From Acanthamoeba sp. SK_2022b (taxonomy: Eukaryota > Discosea > Longamoebia > Acanthamoebidae), in NCBI GenBank assembly GCA_027943245.1, contig JANDJZ010000738.1, positions 1-12,949 on the forward strand: a stretch of DNA of 12,949 nucleotides, written 5' to 3'. Under the pieces are notes generated by a model. That model made no database searches, was not told where the DNA came from, and saw only the letters and a list, made by a program, of their open reading frames with translations. Numbering within the stretch: the stretch's first letter is position 1; every line of letters starts with the position of its first letter. Shown here one piece after another: positions 1 through 5,991 of the stretch. The translations under genes and the position numbers were made by a program.

Positions 1-1
1 C

Positions 2-1459
2 GCGACGCGCGCCCCGCGCTCGACTCTCGCCGAGCACTGCCTCGAGGCCCTGCGCACCTGCGATCCGGCGCAGCTGTCGGCCTTCAACGCCGCGCAGCTG
101 CCCGACTACCTCGCGCACAAGGTGTGGGCCGTCCTGGCCCAGACGTCGGACGAGGAGGCCGAGCGCCTCGAGGAGGAAGGCCGCGACTTCTGGTCAGAGT
201 CGTTCGCGCGCTACCAGGCCCTGGCCGACATGTTCGCGCGCAGCCTGACGCGGCTGGCCATCACGCCCTCCGTGCGCGAGGTGTTCGACAGCAGCGAGGC
301 GATCAACGCCTACCTCATCCGCACGGTGGCCCACCCCGAGTGCGCCCTGGCCGAGTTCGAGGTGGCGCTGGCCGGCAACGACTGGGAGGACTCGACCGAG
401 AGCACCTGGGCGCCCAGCCTCTGCGCGCTGCGCAGCCTCACCATGGTGCTGGTGCGGTGCCTGCAGCCCCGGATCGCGCGCTGGTCTCTGGTCGGCTGCG
501 GCGCGCTCACCGACGACTTCCTGCTCCCGCTCGACGCCGTCGACAAGGGCCCCTTCTTCGACGACTTGCTGGACGCCGACGGCGGCCCGCCGGCCGAGGG
601 TGGCGGGCTGCGGTTGACCAGGCTCCCCCGCGAGGACCAGCCCTCTGTCAAGTCGGTCATCAAGCGGCTGAAGGAGTCGGCCGACGCCAACCTCAACGGG
701 CCCTACGGGCTGGAGGAGCTGGACGTCTCCAACTGCCATCGGCTGACCGATCGCGTCACGCACCACCTGCACCGGCTCTTCCCTCGCCTCGCGCGCCTGC
801 ACCTGAACGACCTCGCCTTCCTGCCGTTCCACTCGCTCCCCACGCCGACCACCGGCGCGCGGCTCGAGTGCCTCGTGGAGCTCAACATGGCGGCCTCCTA
901 CTACGCGCACGCGCAGGCGCGGGACGGCGACTACTTTGCGCGGCTGGCCGCCGTCTGCCCGCGGCTGGAGGCACTCAACGTGGCCTTCTGGGACATCACC
1001 GACGCCGAGCTTGAGCAGATCGTGGCCGGCTTTCCCCACCTGCGCCGCCTCAACCTGATACGGTCGCGGGGGCTCACCGCCGAGGTGGGCCTGGCCGCCG
1101 TGGGCCGCCAGCTGGCCGCGCGCGGTCGGGACATGGACGAGGTCGACATCGGCGGTTGCGCGGTGACGGCCCTCAGCGGGCTAGAGTCGGTGCGGCGCAT
1201 CAAGGCCGTGGCCGCCCCGAACCTGGGCCGGGCGCCCCTGTTCGCCCAAGATGGCCCGGCGGTCGCCGTGGAGGAGCTCGACCTCGCCCAGGCCACCGAG
1301 CTGCGCGAGGAGCACTTCCTGCACGTCCTGGCCAGCGCCAAGGCCCTCGCGCGGATCAGCGTCTGCCAGTGCCACCGCCTGTCCAAGGAGACCGTCGTCC
1401 AAGCGGCCCGGGACCACCCCCGCATCCACATCGTCAGCGGCGGCCACCCGAAGCGTTAA
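2..1459 (+). CDS. Leucine-rich-repeat (F-box/AMN1-like) protein, 3' part
   Basis: The frame is open from base 2 to the TAA at 1457-1459, about 485 residues, so the gene enters from the left and its start is outside the window. The reading frame before base 122 (LAEHCLEALRTCDPAQLS and on) continues the protein, so the GTG at 122 is not a start. The C-terminal two thirds carries degenerate leucine-rich repeats of the Cys-containing type found in F-box/LRR and AMN1 proteins: LEELDVSNCHRLTD, LVELNMAAS, LEALNVAFWDITDAELEQI, LRRLNLIRSRGLT, VEELDLAQATEL and ISVCQCHRLS. Such repeats usually form a substrate-binding solenoid in ubiquitin-ligase adaptors; no F-box is visible in the part present, so that role is inference. 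There is no intron in 1.46 kb, unlike the next large gene. Third codon positions are very GC-rich. Family fairly sure, partner unknown. Confidence 0.8.
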   Translation, partial: ATRAPRSTLAEHCLEALRTCDPAQLSAFNAAQLPDYLAHKVWAVLAQTSDEEAERLEEEGRDFWSESFARYQALADMFARSLTRLAITPSVREVFDSSEAINAYLIRTVAHPECALAEFEVALAGNDWEDSTESTWAPSLCALRSLTMVLVRCLQPRIARWSLVGCGALTDDFLLPLDAVDKGPFFDDLLDADGGPPAEGGGLRLTRLPREDQPSVKSVIKRLKESADANLNGPYGLEELDVSNCHRLTDRVTHHLHRLFPRLARLHLNDLAFLPFHSLPTPTTGARLECLVELNMAASYYAHAQARDGDYFARLAAVCPRLEALNVAFWDITDAELEQIVAGFPHLRRLNLIRSRGLTAEVGLAAVGRQLAARGRDMDEVDIGGCAVTALSGLESVRRIKAVAAPNLGRAPLFAQDGPAVAVEELDLAQATELREEHFLHVLASAKALARISVCQCHRLSKETVVQAARDHPRIHIVSGGHPKR

Positions 1460-1728
1460 TGGGCACCTGTCGTGTATTCGTGGCCATATGAAGTGAGCGG
1501 TTGTGTTGTGTTTGTGGATTCAACCAAGTTGATTCGGTAGCCAAAATCGGAGAGTCGCGAGCGGAGGTCCCAGGAGCCGGTCTTGGGGGAGGGGATCAGT
1601 TTGGGATGCCTGGCGCACAGATGCGCAAGCACGTGGTCCATGCTCGCGGCGCCCTGGCAGCACTGGAGTTCGCACTGGGTCAGGGCGCACGTGCGCCGAC
1701 AGGTACGGCAGGAACCGAAGGCACGTAC
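1456..1728 (-). other. Cys-rich coding-like stretch, minus strand, unrecognised
   Basis: Reading down from 1728, this GC-rich block gives an open frame with a Cys cluster (SCRTCRRTCALTQCELQCC), then MDHVLAHLCARHPKL and SWDLRSRLSDFGYRINLVE. It ends at a TAA (1458-1456) that shares bases with the stop of the convergent LRR gene. The Cys spacing is C-x2-C-x3-C-x4-C-x3-CC, compatible with metal binding but no family I can name. On the minus strand 1731-1729 reads CAG followed by GTACGT, so the same point could be a splice donor or an acceptor. If it is a donor, a short intron ending in ..CTGACCCAG is possible and the Cys cluster would be partly intronic. It may be a real small gene, a terminal exon or a remnant. 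Weak evidence. Confidence 0.25.
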
Positions 1729-1790
1729 CTGATGTGCTCACACCAGGCAGCGTGACTGTCTGGAGGGCCACTGCAATCGCCATCTGGAGT

Positions 1791-2470
1791 TCATATTGCC
1801 TTCTTGATCTTGGAGAAGGCAGCTTCCACTTCATCAGTGTGGTGAATCGCTGCAGTTGTCAGTGTTAGTGCCACCCTTGCCTTGGTGTTCAAGATTACAA
1901 ACTTGGGGTAGGTGATGCAACTCCAGCTGAGGGCAAAGAGGGTGGCATTGTGGCCATGCACAGCACACACATGTGGGTTCAAGGGCATCTCATCAACAGA
2001 TACCAGAGGCTGGCCAAAGTTCTCTTGCAGCAGGCTCGTTATCCTCTTGACAGCACTTGTTTGGAATTGGAGCATCTCCTTATGTCAACAACCTGGAGCT
2101 ATTTGTGGGGTGTGGGTGGCTGCTCTGGCTGTTGGGAATCAGGGAGCTGGACAACCACCCCATGGCAACTAGTGTCACACTGTGGCACATGTGGTCACAG
2201 TGCACTGCTCAAACAGGTTTAATAAGCATAGTTAGCAATAAGCCCTTGAGCAAGAGGAACAATAAAGGTGAGGGAAAAGGAACAGCACAGAGTGGTACAC
2301 TCCAAACCCACGAAGATGCATACCTGCAATATTGGTGAGTGTTCCCTGGAGACCGTTTGGCCAATTGAGATCATCACAGAGTGGTAGAAAATGACTGGCG
2401 TTTTTTTTTGTACACTCATTCCCAGGAATGTGGTGCTGTCTGGTAACACCAGCATGAGACCATGTAACAA
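1791..2470 (-). pseudogene. Remnant of a fold-type I aminotransferase-like gene (C-terminal end)
   Basis: Two minus-strand pieces join in phase. The upstream piece ends ..SREHSPILQ at 2324 before a GTATGC donor. An intron of 245 bases follows (2323-2079, ending ..CATAAG). The second exon (2078-1791) begins EMLQFQTSAVKRI and ends at TGA. The last part (KARVALTLTTAAIHHTDEVE, then AAFSKIKKAI) has the shape of the C-terminus of alpha-oxoamine synthases and related PLP enzymes (serine palmitoyltransferase, KBL, AONS), where a strand like RVxLTxxAxHT is followed by a helix. SPI before the splice site would match the SPIxxV segment of that family. The PLP-lysine region is not visible upstream. Base composition is AT-rich, unlike neighbouring genes, and the middle (PHVCAVHGHNATLF) fits the family poorly, so I read it as a decayed fragment. 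A short divergent live gene remains possible. Confidence 0.3.
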
Positions 2471-2893
2471 TTTTAATTTTAAGTTTGCAATGTTTTAGGG
2501 AGGGGAAATGTTTGGTATGTGCAATATAATGGATTTTGATTAGTAAAAGGGGGAGGTGGTGTGATGTTGTAATGCCAAGACAAAAAAGAAAGGGACAGAA
2601 ACCCCTAAATGGATCATACATCACCTGTATCTGTGAACTTCCAGTCCAATCATTGCTGCTGGGTGGACTAGCTGGCACATCATGAATCTAACAGGACTGC
2701 ACAGGAACAGAAGTATGATATAAAAATGCACCTGCCTTGGGGTTCTGAGTTTGATTCATTGTCTGATATTTGGAGGTTTATGTATCAGGATAAACAATTA
2801 GAATACTTCAAGTTCTTTTGGGGAATTCCTAGTCGGGCATTAATTACGGGCTGAACAAAAACCATTTTGGGTAATTTCTTGTGAAAATAGAAG
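2471..2893. other. AT-rich intergenic stretch
   Basis: About 420 bases of low-GC DNA with short A/T runs. No convincing reading frame, RNA gene or repeat is seen on either strand. It lies between the minus-strand aminotransferase-like remnant and the start of the ligase-PARP gene. Confidence 0.6.
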
Positions 2894-2919
2894 CATAAAT
2901 TAGCGTTCCAGGTACCTGG
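2894..2919 (+). promoter_or_regulatory. Candidate TATA-like element and palindrome before the ligase-PARP gene
   Basis: CATAAATT at 2894-2901 lies 41-48 bases before the ATG at 2942, a reasonable place for a weak TATA element in a gene with a short leader. Just downstream is a perfect 12-base palindrome, CCAGGTACCTGG (2908-2919), possibly a dimeric protein-binding site. No other ATG occurs between here and 2942. Inference from sequence only. Confidence 0.25.
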
Positions 2920-2941
2920 TAGACCACACTGTCACGAACGA

Positions 2942-4587
2942 ATGGACGACCAAGGATTTGTTTACTGGCCGGACATAGAAGGGCTTCACCACGTCCTACG
3001 AAACCAAAGCCGCACCCCTACCACGGTACTTGCATTTTAATTTCATTAAAAAAACTTACTAAAATTCTACCGGCAGAGGGGGCAGGTGGGCTACAAGGGC
3101 AAGATCAAGCTGCATGGCTGTAATGGCGCCATCACCATCTCAGCCGACTCTGCCTTCCGCGTGCAGAGCCGGAACAGGTTTGTGTTTCGCTCTTGATGTC
3201 CCTCCCTTGCTCACCCCTGCCATCCACCTTTCCTCTTCTACACTCAGGTTCATCGACGAGGAGAACAAGGGGCTGGCCAAGTGGGCCAAGGACAACGCCG
3301 GCTACTTTGCCTCGCTGTGGCCTCGCGCGCACTCGTACCTGCGGCGCGACTTTGGCACTACACCCACTGCGTCGCTCACCATCTTTGGCGAGTGGTGCGG
3401 GCCCGGCGTGCAGAAAGGCGTAACGTCACTTCCCTGCTCCACCCTCCCACTCCTCCCTTTTGCCACACCTTTGACTTGGCTATGGCGCATGGAACCACCA
3501 GAGCGAGGTGGCCATCGGCATGCTGGACAGATGCATCTTCGCCGTGTTCTCACTATACATCGACAACTATCTGATGATCGAGCCCGATGACATCAAGACC
3601 CTGCTCGGCGGTACCGCACACGGCTGTGATGACATGAGAGTGCGTGTGCGCGCGACTTACTGGTGATGACTAGCCTACAGCCTGCCGGACGGCATGCACA
3701 TCATCCCGTGGGGGTTCGACTACATGAACCTTCACCTGGCCAACGAACAACTGCTGGAGGTACCCGCCTCATATCTTTACTTTTTAAATTCCGTGATATA
3801 TGTTGTTTCATATGTCTAATTGAATAAATTAATGAACTTGCTGTCTGTCTCAGGGTCAACTGCCCAAGATAAATGCCATCGTGGACGAGGTGGACCGGTT
3901 CGATCCGTGGGTCTACCAGGAATTCAACATCAGGGGACCTGGTGAAGGTAGTTGGGGGCAGCCAGATCCACTGGTTTGTTTTGGTTTTACGTTGGGTCGT
4001 TTTTGGTCTAATCAACGTGCACCACCCAGGCGTGGTGTGGTACCCGGTCGACCTGGCCGACAGGAAGGTGGGTTCCTTCAAGGACGTCCTGAGCGCGGAA
4101 CTCTTCTCCGCCTACGCCTTCAAGACCAAAGGCAGGACCCACCAGATGGTCAAGAAGAAGGCCGCCGCCGGCAAGGCCGCCGCCAGCGAGGTAGGGTCTC
4201 GCGGGACCGCACACCGCGGTGCCCAGCCGTTCACGTGTGATGTCCTTACCTCCCCCGCTGATCGCTGCTCTCGTGTCACGCGAATCCACTCAAGGCCGTC
4301 AGCATTCATGTCGACGTTGTCGACTCGGAAGAGGAGCTCGCCGATCTGTTCTTGAGCCCGGCTCGATACGAGCAAGCCCTGCAAGAAGTCTCCAGCCAGA
4401 GCGGCGGTACCCCTTGGTCGTGGTCGTGGTAGTGGTCGTGGTCCACATAATTAAAGCAGCCCTTCACTTTGCCGTGCACAGACGGGCGACAGCACACCAC
4501 CATCGACGCCATCGCCCGATGGATGGTCAAGGACGTGCGCAAGGAAGCCCAAGCCGAGTTCGAATCTGCGTCGAGGCCCCTGCGATG
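2942..4587 (+). other. RNA ligase (Rnl2-like) module, residues 1-339, exons 1-9
   Basis: All nucleotidyltransferase motifs are visible in order. Motif I is GKIKLHGCNGA, with the AMP-accepting lysine likely K39 in KLHG. Motif III is FGEWCGPG (108-115), running into VQKGVAIG across a splice junction. Motif IIIa is CIFAVFSLYID (128-138). Motif IV is GEGVVW (212-217). Motif V is FKTKG (244-248), with K245 and K247. A helical tail follows (FLSPARYEQALQEV; IARWMVKDVRKEAQAEFE), as in Rnl2-like ligases. No essential motif is missing, so activity is likely. Motif I has Cys where the family usually has Thr (HGCN for HGTN). Confidence 0.85.
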
Positions 4588-5910
4588 GTAGGCCCTCCCT
4601 CCTCATCGGTGCGCGCCACGCCGCCATGCCATGAGAGAGCTCACGCCAATCGCATGCAATCGCCGGCGAGCGTAGGGAGGCGGTGGACAGGGCGGTGACG
4701 AACAAGGTCGAGCAGTGGGCCAAGGCCACAGAAAACGCGCCTAAGCTGAAGGCCGTCATGAAGGATCTCAAGGCCAACCAGGCCAGCAAGTGGGACACGA
4801 CCACTTTTACTTCATCACCACACTCCTCCTCGTCTTCATCCTTTAAGTGGTTTGACAACGACGATTCGTTATCATCGTCATCGTCATCGCATTCATCGTC
4901 GTCGGACCTGTTCGCAGACCTGGTCTTCTCCTTCTCCGAACACTTTGCGTTCAAGCGCAAGTCCGAACTGACCGACCAGATCAAGAGGCACGGCGGGGCC
5001 GTCAGCTACATGCTCAACGACAAGTGCACCCACCTTATTGCCACCGAGAAGGAGGTGGCCGACAACCTCTCCGGCAAGGTGCGCCAGGCACGCAAGTTCG
5101 TGGAGGAGGGCAAGAGGGCGCGGGACGGCTGCGCCTTCCAAGTCGTGGCCGGCGAGTGGCTCGACGAATGCCTGCGCAAGGGCGCCCGAGTCAAGGAGTA
5201 CCCCGCCTTCGATCTTCTCGCCCAGCTCAGGCTCGGAGCCTCCAAGGTGCGCGACCAGCGTGCGTGTATGAGGAATGTGCATTCCTGCATTCCATCATGC
5301 GCAAGGAATACTAAGCGCCGCGTTGTGTGTGCAGGCCCAGCCGCAGGAGGCAACTGACGAGGAGCGAGCCTTGGCGGCCGCCGAGCGCAAGAGTGAGTGC
5401 TACTCATTGATTTTGTATTAATTTTTAATTTTAATTTTTAATAGATTTATATTACTCTGCACACCAGAGATCCCTCAGGCATCAGTGTGGAGCTATGGCG
5501 GGATCAGTGTGGAGCTATGGCGGGAATGTGGAACCCTACTTCCCCGCGTCCAACTACGACCTCCTCCGCATGGATGTGCTCCACGTACGCTCGCCCACCC
5601 CATCCTGCCTGTCTAGACCCAACAGCCTTACCGTGATGGTTGATGGTCGTCGTCGGCCAGTGCATGGACATCAGGGACAACCACAACAAGTTCTATAGCA
5701 TGGAGTTACACATGTCCAACGAATACGTGTCCCCCGATACTCCCGGGTAGTGGCCTTCGCTCACCTGCGCAAACCTCTTTCACATCAGCTGACCCTTTCA
5801 TGTGCGTGCGCCTTGTGTGATGTGTGTGATGTGTGTGTGTGTGTGATGTGCGATGTGTGTGTGATGTGTGTGTGATGTGTGTGTGATGTGATGTGATGTG
5901 TGTGTGTGTG

Positions 5911-5991
<81 letters not shown>

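Noticed and set aside
122..124. GTG at 122 as the start of the LRR protein
   Set aside because: The same frame is open to base 2 with protein-like sequence, and GTG starts are not expected in a nuclear gene.
124..1039. Alternative plus-frame and minus-strand reading frames opposite the LRR gene
   Set aside because: Arg/Pro/Ala-rich shadow frames expected in GC-rich coding DNA; the LRR frame has the real repeat pattern.
2942..5357. Two separate genes: an RNA ligase and a PARP
   Set aside because: Exon 4676-5246 contains both the ligase tail and the BRCT domain, no stop plus new ATG is needed, and all phases agree. Only transcript data could reopen this.
4451..5407. Minus-strand frames opposite the BRCT exon
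   Set aside because: Acidic and low-complexity translations mirror the Ser-codon repeats and GC-rich coding strand; no domain is recognisable.
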